From Sipunculus nudus (taxonomy: Eukaryota; Annelida; Sipuncula; Golfingiida; Sipunculidae): a DNA stretch of 64,000 nt. The position numbers and the translations under genes are program-made. The notes below the pieces were generated by a model. That model searched no databases, was not told the DNA's origin, and saw only the letters and a list, made by a program, of their open reading frames with translations. Within the stretch, counting starts at the first letter, position 1; each line of letters opens with the position of its first letter. Of this stretch, positions 1 through 13,200 are shown piece after piece. The stretch spans positions 29,999,519 through 30,063,518 of the forward strand of contig CM049306.1 in the NCBI GenBank assembly GCA_026874595.1, read 5' to 3'.

Positions 1-260
1 GATCATTTCGTTGAAATATTGGACAATTTGGCTGGACAGTTTCGGAGAAGTTTTTTAAAGCCTTTTTAGCCTTTTCATCATAAAATCTAAGAAAATGCAG
101 TTAGATAAAAAATAAACAAAATCCGATATAGTTTTTTGGATGACTGATTATTTGCAAAAAAAATTGGTGATGCTAGCTCCTGCCGTTTTTTAGATAGCTA
201 TGGTTAACGTACAGACGACGCACGACGGACGACGCGCCGCACCATCGCATAAGCTCACAG
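1..260. repeat. Tail of a dispersed repeat
   Basis: The segment ends ACGACGGACGACG followed by CATAAGCTCACAGGTTCG and an A-run. This resembles the GACGGACGACGGAC and AGCTCAG tail style of the family-B ends elsewhere in the window. Only this end is in view. The rest of 260-717 is microsatellite and unassigned sequence. Confidence 0.4.
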
Positions 261-291
261 GTTCGCTAAAAAAATGTAAGGTATGCATATA

Positions 292-298
<7 letters not shown>

Positions 299-371
<73 letters not shown>
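299..371. repeat. (TA)n microsatellite
   Basis: About 36 TA repeats without obvious interruption. Confidence 0.97.
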
Positions 372-374
<3 letters not shown>

Positions 375-495
375 TTAAAATGTGGTAAAAAGGAACTTAT
401 GGGCAATTTCCTTGGTACATTTTATGAATGCACTGCACTGAAGTATCATAATCCTTTGAAGGCAGGTTACCCACTAGATGCCCCCTGCATTCAAG

Positions 496-519
496 CCCCC
501 CCCCCCCCCCCCCCCCCCC
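496..519. repeat. Poly(C) tract
   Basis: About 24 consecutive C. Length is uncertain in any sequencing technology. Confidence 0.9.
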
Positions 520-717
520 GTGTTCTATTGGTCAAATTATTCTACAAACTGTTACACGGTCGGTGACGTTCCTGAACATCTTGAGTACAGTGCTGCTTGA
601 ATTCCTATTGTGTCCGTACGTCGATCTTCTGAGAAACTGTGTTAATATGACCCGATCATTTGTAAAGAAAATAATAGTAATCCTTTACCAGATCTATACA
701 GAAACTGACTCATGAAA

Positions 718-1805
718 CTAGAATATGGGTAGTCGACAAGCGACTACGTGTATTTGCCTAAATCCGAGTGGGACGGGTGAAGAGAGGCATGGATTGAGTG
801 GCAAGGGGAAATAAGTTGCATATAAGCATTGATGTCTGCCACGTAAAACATGACTGTAGGTGGCGCCACCTGATATTTGAAAGAGAAAGCTATTAAAATG
901 TTTACATATGCATAATTTCAGGTGGATAAGTCATACCACTGCTGAGATATGAGTGATTTTTACCCTAGGCAGATGATCAAATAGACACCATACAAATATG
1001 GTTGTAAGTTGGGCCACCAAATTTGTATAAGCTATAGAGCTATGTAAGATCCATACTCATGCAAAATTCAGGCAGATACGTCGAACCAGTACTGAGATAT
1101 TAGCCTGAATGTATGCAGCCGAAATGTGCAAGTAGGTGGCGCCACCTGCCATAAAGTCCAAAAAGCGATCCAAAAAGTATTCATATGCAAAATTTTATGC
1201 AGCGAAGTCCAACCACTGCTGAGATACGAGTGATTTTATCCCACGGCAGACATACAGACGGACGCCGTGCAAAAATGGTTGCAGGTGGCGCCTCCAGTTT
1301 AGCGTATGATTAAGAGCTATGTGAGATCTATACACATGCAACATTTCAGGATGATACGTCTAACCAGTCCTGAGATATTAGCCTGGATGTATGAAGCCTG
1401 AACGTAAATGTAGGTGGCGCCATCTATCATAAAATCAAGAAAGCTATCAAGGGTGTATACACATGCAAAATTTCAGGTGGATAAGTTCAACCACTGCAGA
1501 GATATGAGTGATTCTTACCCAAGGCAGACGAAAAAATAAAATGGACACTGTGCAAAAATGGTTACAGTTGGCGCCATTTTATGTATGTTATCAGGCTATT
1601 CAAGAACTACATTTGTGCAAAATTTCAGCCCGATTTCAGTCCGAAGATATGTCGGTTAATGTGTCAAAACAGACGCATAGATAGACGCACTGCAGAGAGG
1701 AAAGATCAGAGGTCAGCCCAAAATATTTTGGCACCAGTTCACGTGACCTGATAATGGTGGAACCCGGTCAAAACCATAGTATCCGCAAAACTTTGGCGGA
1801 AACAA
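718..1805 (+). mobile_element. Family-A array element, copy A1
   Basis: The left end CTAGAATATGGGTAGTCGAC contains a hairpin, GTAGTCG-ACAAG-CGACTAC. The body is a tandem array with GGTGGCGCCACC or near variants at 859, ~1007, 1135, 1284, 1412 and ~1567, spaced about 148 and 128 bp alternately. The right end runs GGAACCCGGTCAAAA to TTTGGCGGAAACA. This is the same architecture as A2 and A3. It looks non-autonomous, with no coding. Confidence 0.8.
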
Positions 1806-1943
1806 TTAAAATGCATGCATCATATTTTTACATTGATTTTGCCTGGAATAACAACATTTTTTAGTTTATTTCTACAGTACACTATAAAGAGAACACATTT
1901 TCATTTCCACTTAACCAAATATTTTACTTTCTATCTGAAATTG

Positions 1944-1944
<1 letters not shown>

Positions 1945-1974
<30 letters not shown>
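1945..1974. repeat. Poly(G) tract
   Basis: Thirty consecutive G. It gives a spurious poly-Pro frame on the minus strand. Confidence 0.95.
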
Positions 1975-2237
1975 CTTATCATTGATAGGATGTCTTCTCC
2001 TAGAGAATGGGTAACTGATGATTTTCTTTTCATTTTGGGTTGGAGGTAACTGCTTCCAATTTTTAATGCTAACTTAACTAAAAAGTAGCCAACATTTGCA
2101 GCAGTCATTATATATTAATGCCTGAATGACCAAAAAAAATTTTCTCAAAGTTTTTCAAAACCACTCATGGGGGCTGCCATTATGCATACATACTAAATCC
2201 TAGATGTCACAGGTCACAAGTCAGATTTAGGGATATA

Positions 2238-3336
2238 CAGTCAAGCCCACTTGTGTCATATCGGTTAATAGAAAATCCCGTTTATTGTCACATAAATCTG
2301 AAAACCCAAACCATTTTCTATATAAACAATGGTAAATCTGACCGTTTAATATCATGGAATATTGTCATAATCCCGTTTATTGTCATGCTTGGAACCATTG
2401 ACAGTGATACCAGTTCGCAGTTAATATCACACCAAACGCCGACACGGCGATCGAGGCAAAGAGCCTGTAATCGGTCAGGCGTATCAATCAATCGCATCTC
2501 CCACCTGTGTGCGGCAGGCAAGTGCAGTGATGCATGCGAGACACTCCCCGTCACTAAGCTAATTAACATCTTAAGATACCACGGTAATCCAGATCACTGC
2601 GTTTCTTCGAAGATTAACAAGGGCGATGTTTACGATCACATATTATACATAATTAACTCCTGGCCTTTGAAAGGCCGCGGTTTACACCTCAGTGACATTT
2701 CGCCGAGATGATATTAAACACAAGCTCTAAACGTTGCTTACGACTGAAAATCCCCTTTAAGGGTCGACGAAAAGCTTGAGGTATTGTAAGCACTGGAGGA
2801 GATACCCGGTCAAAAACCTCAATCGCGGCGAAACTTCAGAAAGTTGACAATGGCATGACGATGTCCGCTCCCTGAACAGTCCTATAAAGACGATCATTGA
2901 AGTTTGAGTCATCGATAAGATATCCGGAAAATAAGGCGCAATAGCCGGGGAAAGAATTATTTAGTAATATAGTTTGTTATAAATAACGTTATAACTATGC
3001 CCCATATTTCCAGACATTTTACCTCGTGACCCAGACGCTAAGTCTCTTTCTGTTGGCAAGTCGGCTTTTTGTCAGTTGCGGCATGCGGCACAAAACTTGC
3101 AGGAAATAAATTGTCAGTTGTGCATTAACGTAATTTGATATGCCGTTGTGCAATAAAAATAATCATAAACGTTTCTGTTTCCTGTTTATTGACGATTTAT
3201 CTTATATCATTTGAGACATAACGCTTCTTCTATAACTCAAAAGGACATTAATGATGAAGCCCGGATAATATCACATCCCGGTTATTATCATAATTTATGC
3301 ATGTACCACCGATATGACAATAAGCGGGCTTGGCTG
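2238..3336. mobile_element. TIR-flanked DNA element, ~1.1 kb
   Basis: The left end CAGTCAAGCCCACTTG, then TGTCATATCGG, matches the reverse complement of the right end, CAGCCAAGCCCGCTTATTG then TCATATCGG. This gives imperfect TIRs of about 29 bp. Further copies of CCCGTTTATTGTCA lie inside both ends. TIRs of this kind resemble pogo/Tigger-type elements (inference). The left flank is TA; the right flank is not, so the target duplication is unproven. A 152-codon internal frame (2253-2711) has no domain I recognise. Confidence 0.6.
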
Positions 3337-3710
3337 TCCTGCTAGTGGTATACAACAGAACAAAGGACAACTCTCATAACCCATCGGCATATTTTTTATT
3401 TTATTTACACAATTCATAATTAGTATGTACACTTTTTTGTGCAAAAATATGTACATGAAACTGACCTTTTGCTTCATCTCACTTTATCTCCACGTATGAA
3501 CTGTATTTAATTATTTACAAAGCCGCCACAGAAGGTATGTATATGTATCACACACGCAACATGAGCATGATCATGTGACTCATCACTGTTCTTCCTGTTC
3601 AGGAGCAATACATACTAGTACTTCAAAGAAACATATTACATGAGATCATAACAGGTTGAAACCTATGTACTGCCAGTTGTTCATATACCTCAGTGGTACA
3701 GGATACCCAC

Positions 3711-3850
3711 TACAGATCACAGGCACTCGTTTCCAGTATTAAATACAGTAGGAACACAACATATGGACGTCAAGAGCCCATGCATTTGACGTCCTCATGT
3801 TGTTGTCTTACTGTTTCAAATACTGGAAAGCAGTGCCTGTGCCACAGATA
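3711..3850. repeat. Long imperfect foldback hairpin
   Basis: The left arm CACAGGCACTCGTTTCCAG, then AGTATT, is complementary to the right arm (reverse complement CACAGGCACTGCTTTCCAG, then TATT). The pairing continues through ACAGTA-g-ACAACAT-GGACGTCAA to a short loop near 3780-3788. Arms are about 60 bp with small mismatches. It may be a foldback MITE or a hairpin RNA source. Confidence 0.75.
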
Positions 3851-6800
3851 GTGAAGAAAGGCAGAATTTTCATGAGGCATGTTTCTGGTTTTGACTATTG
3901 TATATTCCCATTGACCATTGACAAATGTATATTTTTTTTTATTTATCATTTCCCATTTTCTACCAATTCAGACTTCTGTTTCCTTTCCAATCATTGTTTA
4001 TAAACCAGTCATGTCAGCTAATAAATGCAAAAAAAAAAATTAACAAAAATGACTTTCAAAACTTAACTAAATTCCAGGCTTCCCAGACTTGACACAATAC
4101 TGATCCAACCGGAGTCAGAATACATGTACTGCAAACACCAGGACACAGTAACTTCATTAACAGGTGAGGGCACGCTGTACTTCACCTGTTCTACTATAGA
4201 CAGCCACTGAGTGAAACCAACAGCCACTGAGTGTAATCAAAGGTATTTTCCACAATATTTCAAAGTTAGTTATATTCAAGCAACATAAAGGCAATGAAAA
4301 TTTTCAAGAATGGAAACCCTGATTCAATCAAATGATCACTGGTGATCCTTTTAGAATCAAGAGGAATAAGGTATAACATGATGCGATGTTTAAAAATGGA
4401 TTTTGATGAAATTTTCAGGATAGCTCTGCAATGATACAAGGAACAGTTGATTAACTAATTTGGGGATGATCTGGATCACCAGCTGAATCCAGGGATTTTA
4501 TGAGGGAAAACACTGTATTTCTGACAATGCCATATGGGGCAAATGAGCTGCCTTGGCAGAGGTCTGTGCTCTCTGATTGCTTTTCTAGTTATGTATAGTC
4601 TAGTGGCAATCCCAGCTAGTCACCCTGTTCACCTGGCCCAGGTGTTGCACCTTCACTTATCCATATTTCTCTATTGGCCCCTGTTTTATGCCATCTTTCA
4701 CAAATGTTGGGAAGAAAAAATGAGAAGCATTCTCATAGTGACCAAAACCCCTCAGGTTAACTTTTGCTTGACCCATGCCAATCATTAGCACAAAATCTGT
4801 GATATCACTGAAAGAACTTCAACAATTATTATAGCTGATGATATCATTCACAGTCTATCACTGTGAATTCAATACAGGTACAAATTCAATACAGGTACAA
4901 TTCAATACAGGTACAAATTAAACATTTTTTACCTAAAATTATATTAGAAGTTGTTCATTTGTGTAAAACTTAACCATAATGTACTTGTAAAAATATTATT
5001 TAGAATTAATATTTTGACCAAAAATAAGGACATGTGGAAACTGACTATAGTATTTAATTATTGTTCTTTTTGTGATATTAGCAAAATATGCACTACTGTT
5101 TCACCATGGTATAAAAAGGTGCTAATATAAGAAAAGGATATGAAGTGGCACCAAAAGTTTCAGTACATGACAATGCTATCCAAGATTCGTCTGCTTGATT
5201 TTTGGATCAATCCATGCAAGATTTCGTGAGTTATTTAAGAATTTGTGTGGTATCCCCCCAAAATGGACCTATTCAAGGTCAAGGTCACTCTCCTGGAAAT
5301 GGTCATGACCCCATATAAATAGATTTCGTCCTCTCACCCATATCTATGCATGTCCAGTTTGGAAATGAAATATTTGTTGAGTTATTGCGCAGACAAGTTT
5401 TAACTTCGGCGGCGGCTTGACCAACATAAAACATAATATCTCCTGACTTTGTCTGGGGGTAATTAAACAATTTGATCCATGTGATGTCTGGATATATTTC
5501 ATAAGACACAATGACTTCCAGAATTTCCTTATACTGAATGATAAATGACATAGAGCTTGAGCACCTTCACATATCAATGCTATACAAAGTGAAATAATCT
5601 TTTTTGTTTAAATATGTTATACAAGGATTTCAGTGGTGATAAGATGCCTTCAAAAACAAAAATACACAATTGGTATTTGTACCCTGCTGTAGGGTCAAAT
5701 ATATACTGTTGTCAATTTTATGTTTGCGTGGGTTTCAAATTTTTGATATTTGAGAAAGGAAATTATTGTGAAAAATAAAATCATCCTGTAAAAATAAAAA
5801 CAGGTGAACATTCATTTATATGGCAGCCTCATCAGCATCTCATTTACTTCATCTATGCTTGATATTATTGATATTAACATATCTTTTATGTTATCCGTCA
5901 ATCAAAGACTGATAGGAATAAGGCTGTCTTTTCATACATGCAGGTATTTGTCTGTGCAGGACCCGTGCGGGTCCCTGCATGTGAAGAAACCATTATCTTC
6001 CATGTGGGTCCCCGCATGTGGATGACCCATTTGTGGTAAACATATTCACCCAAAATCATAATTTCTTAAAATTAACTGTAATATTTTAATCCAATATTTT
6101 TTTAAAACATTTATACTAGCGAAGTAAGGCTTAAGGTGGGTATCTCATGAGCCAGGCTTAGATGGAGGCTATCTCCTGCCACACATTACCTAGAGTTGGC
6201 TTCTTGGCCGTATCTCAATGAAAACTTGTTGTATATTCTTTAATCAGCCTAAGAGCACTGTCAGCTCTTTTATCTTTTCCAAAAACAAGGGCAAAACCAG
6301 CAACTTGAATACCACATGTGGCAACTGTTGAATTTTACCCGTGTGGGACCCGCGTGGAGGGCCAGCATGTATGGAAAGGCATCTTAACATGAGATCTGTT
6401 ACATAATCCATCTATGACGAACGAGAATTTCCACTTGTTCTATGATCCCTGGGTCCTTCTCAAATTGTAAAGATTTTTAAGAGCATATTAAATGATTAAT
6501 ACATAGGATATACTCCTTTAGTTTACTTAATTGGGAGATTATGAAAATCAAACTCTTGGGAAACATGGAAAAAGAGGAAAATGCAAAGCTTCCAACCTCG
6601 CAAATATGAAGCTAACCACAGTATTAAAGACTGGATTGCTAGCTGATTAAAATGAGATTAATACTAATTGTTCAATGTCACAGCAATATAAATGATTTAA
6701 CAGTGAATCACATAATCACAATTCTGTAGCTCATTTAACTCTATACAAGAATTTGAACACTAAAAATTTAGTGACTGTGTCATGCATTATCCAAATCAGT

Positions 6801-7157
6801 TCTCACATATCTGAGCAATGTGCATCACGGACCTGTACTTGTAAGAAGCCACAGTTCCAAGAGTCAATCTCATTTAAGTCATATACAAAAACACAATTTA
6901 CATTAAGAGTAAAGCAGACACTGCCCACTGGCATGGCCAGTGTTTCTGTATATAATTATTACTGGATTCTGATATTAACTATATACACTGTGTATTTATA
7001 TTACACTATATACAAATGCTTACTTAATAATAATAATTACCACAACAAGTGCCCCCCCCCATATGTAAACATGTGTTATAAAATGCCACACTTTAGAGTG
7101 TGGATGTCTTTGCAGTTCGATGCAGGTTAATGTCATATAGCTGGAACATTGCATGCC
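3851..7157. other. Intergenic or TAF3 3' flank, no gene seen
   Basis: AT-rich sequence. It contains three short copies of AATTCAATACAGGTAC at 4867-4918, a family-C-like CAAGGTCAAGGTCAC segment at 5270-5290, and GC-rich GGACCCG/CGGGTCC repeats around 5960-6010 and 6340. The part next to 7157 should be the TAF3 3' UTR. No open frame here looks conserved. Confidence 0.6.
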
Positions 7158-7284
7158 TCATTTCTTCTTGCCCCCTTTCTTTCTCGCTGGTTTCTTGCGA
7201 CCTTTCTTTGGCTTGTTGGTACTTGAGCACCGTGTACAAAACCACTGGTCAGCTGATGGTTCCTTAGTGATGCCAACACACTCC
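7158..7284 (-). CDS. TAF3: TAF3 exon 9: end of the PHD finger and Lys-rich tail, stop
   Basis: Residues 948-989. ECVGITKEPSADQWFCTRC supplies the last zinc ligands C950, C964 and C967. The Lys/Arg/Gly tail (NKPKKGRKKPARKKGGKKK) ends at TGA 7160-7158. TAF3 proteins normally end in a short basic tail after the PHD. The acceptor is CCTTACAG. The 3' UTR runs toward lower coordinates; I could not choose a polyadenylation site. Confidence 0.96.
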
Positions 7285-10200
7285 CTGTAAGGAAAATATT
7301 GAAGGTAATCAGTCCACCTACCACCATGTGTATTATCTTAAGCTATCATTTTTGTAGCACCATTTCGACCCTCTGACATTAGAGTCTATGAGCAGCATAC
7401 TGGCTGTCACCTTAACATCCTTTAATGAGAAATGCTTTTTAAGGCTCTCTGAGGATGCAAATATATTTGTCATTTTTGACAGCCCCTCATGGCCTACAAG
7501 TACTCTGTCACTAGACATACCCAGACCTTTTGTTAACTTTTTTTAGTAAACTTTCTAAAAACCCTTACCATGAGAGAGAAAAATTCAGTTTTAACTCCGC
7601 ATATTGGTAAATCCCTCTGCATGATTGTTGGATTTATGACTGCCTGAATACAAGCATTGCTCCCACAGGTTACTGGATGGCAGTCAACTTGTAAATGATA
7701 AATAAATGACTTGCTACCATACAGAAATAGTTTCAATTTGGTTGTGAGTCCACATATATTCTTTTGTGTTCACTCATCAATTTTAGGATTATGTGCTGTT
7801 TAAAGCAATATGAATGCAACATGATGGAAGACCACTGCAATGCATTTCTCTGTATGTATCACAACTCAAGTTAGGCTTACCACAATGAAAAGAGCACATA
7901 TGATTTGCTGCCATTATATATACGATGCATTTCAGTGCATGACTCCCTGCCATCTGGTGTTAAAACCCATTAATAACCAGTAAAACAAGCAGCAAACAAA
8001 CTAGAGCATAATACAGTGTCTGAAAGATGCCAGAATGGCTCGCTGAATCAAGGTCTGTGAAAGCGAAGCCACAGACTTGATAGTATGGAAGTGGCTGCTG
8101 CAGAAATGCAGATCTTTCCTAATACACTGATGAAAGGTCATTTTGCAAGTTACCATAAAATGGAAAATTTAAGGAAAATGGGCACAGGGTGGTGAAATCA
8201 AGAATACTTTGCCACTTGAATCTTAATTACAAAAAGAAAGAGTTAAAACATGCAGAGACAAAAGACTTGCCCCATATTATCCTGGGACATTTACACACCA
8301 CTGTTCAGTATCACAATCGCTATATATCCAATCACTGTTACAATACACAGCTACATCCCTCAGCCAATGTCCTTACTTCTCAGACTAGGTTGTGAGTTAA
8401 TGAACCTATCATTCATCTGTACAGAGGACAGACAATAGCACCATAAAGCATTCACTGCAGGACACTAGGTCAAGATAAAAATCAACTGTACTGACATGTT
8501 TGCCTTTTACAGCACTTCATTTTTTTTATACTCATTACCTTGAGTACTGGGTTCGGATTTAAATTTGAAATTACTGGTATTTGACTGTCTAGCATGATTT
8601 CACCAGGGATTTTGGCATAGTCTAGGTGTGGTTTTGAATGGAAGTGCAGTTTCAAAAGGAAGAAACACAGTATTTTCTTTTTGTCTACATGCCTGCATGA
8701 CATTCCTTTGTGCCCCGTGCTGCTCATACACAACTGAATATTCCTGTTTGACTTACATTAAAAAGACAGGCATGAGAGTAGACCTTAGAGAATTTTCCTG
8801 AAACTTATATTAAATGATATACAGATTGGCTTGTTTTTCGCACTTGCAAAAACAGATGTCCCCCCCCCCCCCCACCCACGTTTACATATAGGTTGTATCA
8901 ATGAAGACATACTTAGAGATCTGACCCTGTAAAGGTCACCAGATTTCAAACTCATCCACGACTTTGGTAGGAACAATCAGTGTTTCAAATTTGGGAGGAA
9001 AATATCCAACCCTTCAAAAGGTATTGCAGTCACAAGACAATATCTATAATTTGGCTGATTTGACCTTCAAGATACTGGTCAAGGTCACAAGCTTTCGAAC
9101 TCCTTTGAGAACTTTATAGGAACAATCAGTGTACCAAATTTGAGGACAAAATGTGAAATACTTCAAAAGTTATGGGCTTCACAGTAATATTCCATTTTGG
9201 CAGATTTGACCTTGAAGATGAAATTCAAGGTCACAAGGTTTCAAACTTGTCAGAGATTTCAGTAGAAACCATTAGTGAGTCAAATTTTGGTGGAAAATAT
9301 GCAGGCCTTCAAAAGTTAGTGTCCACAAAAAAACCCCCAAAATTTTACATTTCCACAGATTTGACCTTCAAGATGAAGGTCAAGGTCAGCCGTTATCAAA
9401 TTCCTTCGGGAACATTGTAGGGACAAATGGTGTACCAAATTTGAGGACAAAATGTGAAATACTTCAAAAATTTTCAAACTCATCCGAGATTTTCGTAGGA
9501 ACAATCAGTGTTTTAAATTTCAGAGGAAAATATGCAGCCCTTCCAAAGTTACTGCGTTCACAAGATATCCTATAAAAAATTTAATTTCGGCAGACTGATC
9601 TCAACATGAAGATCAAGGTCACCAGTTTTCAAACTCATCCAAGTTTTTTGTATGAACAATCAGTGTTCAAAATTTTGGAGGAAAATATGCATCTCTTACA
9701 TCAGACCACTGGGCTGGGTTGGCTTGATTAAACAACACTTGACATGGTGTATGAAAACTTGAATAAAGCTTCATTTTATCACCAATGCTTTCAAATTTAA
9801 GATTTTATTAGCTTGACCCTTATCTGTCCATCATGTGAAAATAAAAGCTAATGTAAATACTGGGAAAAAATGTGTCATAGTGAAAGTTGGGCAAAATTTA
9901 AGGTAACAATTTTACATTCATGCTAATAATTTAAACAAGTGACCCATGGGTCATGACGCTCAGCTGACTGGGAAGAGATTCACAAAAGGAAATTTTATCA
10001 TCAGAATGGAGATACCCATTCAACTGAAGCATCAAACAGATTAACCAACAGGCCAAGATTTAGTCTGTATTTATATATCTGAAAAATAGAGAAAAAATGT
10101 GTAAACTTTAAAAACTAGAATACGGGTAGCCGACAAGTGACTACGTGTATCTGCCAAAATCAGAGTGAAGTGAGGCATGGATTGAGTGACAAGGGGAAAC

Positions 10201-13200
10201 AGTGAGGTATGTTGCATATTAGCATGGATGTCTGCAGCCTAAATGTGTATGTAGGTTGTGCAACCTACCACAAATCCAGAAAGCTGTCCAAGTTGTATAC
10301 ATATGCAAAATTTTAGGCAGAAAAGTCAAACCACTACATGGATATGAGTGATTTTAGCCCAAGGCAGACAAACAGACAGACGCTGTGCAAAAATGGTTGC
10401 AATTTTGTGTATGATAAAGACCTATGTGAGATCTAAACACAAGCACAATTTTGGCCCAATCGGTCAAATGGTTCCTGAGATATTAGCTTGGATGTGTGCA
10501 GCGTTAACTAAAATGTAGGTGGCGCCACCTGTCATAAAATCAAGAAAGCTATCCAGGATGTATAAACCTGCAAATTTTAGGCAGTTATGTCAAACCACTA
10601 CAGAGAAATGAGTGATTTAGGCCACGGCAGACCAACAGACAGACGCTGTGCAAAAATGGTTGCAGGTGGTGCCACCAGTTTTGTGTATGATAAAGAGCTA
10701 TGTTAGATCTATACAGATGCAAAATTTTGGCCCGATCGGTCAAACGGTTCCCGAGATATGAGCTTGGATGTCATCAGCGTTAACGTGAATGTAGGTGGTG
10801 CCACCGGTCATAAAATCAAGAAAGCTATCCTGGATGTATAAAACTGCAAAATTTTAGGCAGATATGTCAAACCACGGCCAAGATGTGAGTGACTTTATTG
10901 CACGGCAGACAAACAGACAGACGCTGTGCAAAAATGGTTGCAGGTGGTGCCACCAGTTTTGTGTATGATAAAGAGCTATGTTAGATCTATACAGATGCAA
11001 AATTTTGGCCCGATCGGTCAAACGGTTCCCGAGATATGAGCTTGGATGTCATCAGCGTTAACGTGAATGTAGGTGGTGCCACCTGTCATAAAATCAAGAA
11101 AGCTATCCAGGATGTATAAAACTGCAAAATTTTAGGCAGATATGTCAAACCACTGCCGAGATATGAGTGACATTATTGCACAGCAGACAAACAGACAGAC
11201 GCTGTGCAAAAATGGTTGCAGGTGGTGCCACCAGTTTAGCGTATGATAAAGAGCTATGTTAGATCTATATACATGCAAAATTTTGGCCCGATCGGTCAAA
11301 CGGTTCCCGAAATATGAGCTTGGATGTCATCAGCGTGAATGAGAATGTAGGTGGCGCCACCTATCATAAAATCAAGAAAGCTATCCAGGATGTATACGCA
11401 TGCCAAATTTCAGGTGAATTAGTCAATTCACTGCAGAGATATGAGTGATTTTAACCAAAGGCAGATGAACAGATGGACACTGTGCAAACATGGTTACAGG
11501 TGGCGCCACCATTTTTTGTGTATGTTATAGAGCTATCCAAGGGCTACATTAGTATAAATTTTATTTCCTGATCAGTCAAACGGTTCCCGAGATATGAGCT
11601 TGGAAAGCTGATAAAATCAAGTCCCAGAGGAGCTCTCTGGAAACGAATGCCGCAACGGCGGAGGAACCTGGTCAAAAACATAGTATCCACAAAACTTCGT
11701 TTTGGTGGGTACAAAAATACAGGTGGCTCCACCAGTCTGCAGAAACTAATAAAAACACTTACAAACATCAATATCCATGCAAAGAATCATGGTGATCTCC
11801 CCATTAGTTGTTCAGATACTTCAGCTTTTGTATCAAATTGTCCATTATTCTGAGGGATACTTCGGAGTCCTATAGCTTGAAGGATATGGGTAACAGAGAC
11901 CTAATTTTAAGTTTCCACAGGCACTTTTCATGGGCCTTCTTGCATGACAAGAATGAAGATTCTAGGTCCAGTTGTTGCGATTTGTACCCTGTTGACAGAT
12001 AACCACATCTTTAAAGGTATCAAAAAAAGAGAAAAAAAATCGTAAAAATTTGAAAAAAAAAAGAGGTGGCGCACCCAGTCTGCAGAAACTGATGGAACAG
12101 GTCATGATCAAAATGTATGCCGAAAATCATGACCATCAGTGTTGTAGTTATTGAGATACTGCAGTTTTTGTATCAAATTTTCCATTATTCTGGGGGGTAA
12201 TTTGGAGCCATACAGCTTAAAGAATATGGGTAACAGAGACCTAATTTTAGGTTTCCATGGAGACTTTTCATGGGTCTCCCTGTGTGTCAAGAATGAAGAT
12301 TCTAGGTCCAGTTTTAATGATTTGTGCCCTGTTAACAGATGTTCATAACTTTAAAGGTCTCAAAAATAGAGAAAAAAATCGTAAAAAAACCCGAACAAAT
12401 ACAGGTGGTGCCACCAGTCTGCAGAAACTGATGAAACACTCCATGATCAATATCCATGAAAACAATTATGGTGATCTCTGCATTAGTTGTTCAGATACTT
12501 CTGCTTTTGTATCAAATTTTCCATTATTCTGAGCTGTACTTTGGAGTGCCATAGCTCAAAGGATATGGGTAACAGAGACCTAATTTCAGGTGTCCATGGA
12601 GACTTATCATGGGTCTCCCTGTGTGTCAACAATGAAGATTCTAGGTCCAGTCCTTACGATTTGTACCCTGTTGACAGATAACTACATCCTGAAAGGTCTC
12701 GAAAATAGAGAAAAAAAAATTGTGAAAATTTGAAAAAATACAGGTGACACCACCAGTCTGCAGGTACTGATGAAACACCTCTTGATCAATATGTATGCCA
12801 AAAATCATGACCATCAGTGTTGTAGTTATTGAGATGTTGCAGTTTGTTTTTATCAAATTTTCCATTATTCTGGGGGGGTTATTGGGAGCCCCCCATAGCT
12901 CAAAGGATATGGGTAACAGAGACCTTATTTCAGGTTTCCATGCAGATTTTTTATGGACCTCTCAGTGTGTCAAGAATGAAGATTCTAGGTCCAGTCTTTA
13001 TGATTTGTGCCCTGTTAACAGCTGTTCACATTTTTAAATTCGTAAAAAATCGAAAAATACAGGTGGCGCCACCAGTCTGCAGGAAGTGATGGAACATCTC
13101 ATGATCAATATGTATGCCAAATATCATGACCATCAGTCAATTAGTTAATGAGATATTGAAGTTTTTGTATGAAATTTTTGACTTTTCTGGGGGGGTACTT

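Noticed and set aside
2253-2711. 152-codon frame
   Set aside because: It lies within a TIR element, overlaps another frame on the opposite strand and shows no recognisable domain.
10518-11510. CRISPR-like array
   Set aside because: Eukaryotic context; monomers of 129 and 149 bp are homologous to each other, so there are no unique spacers.
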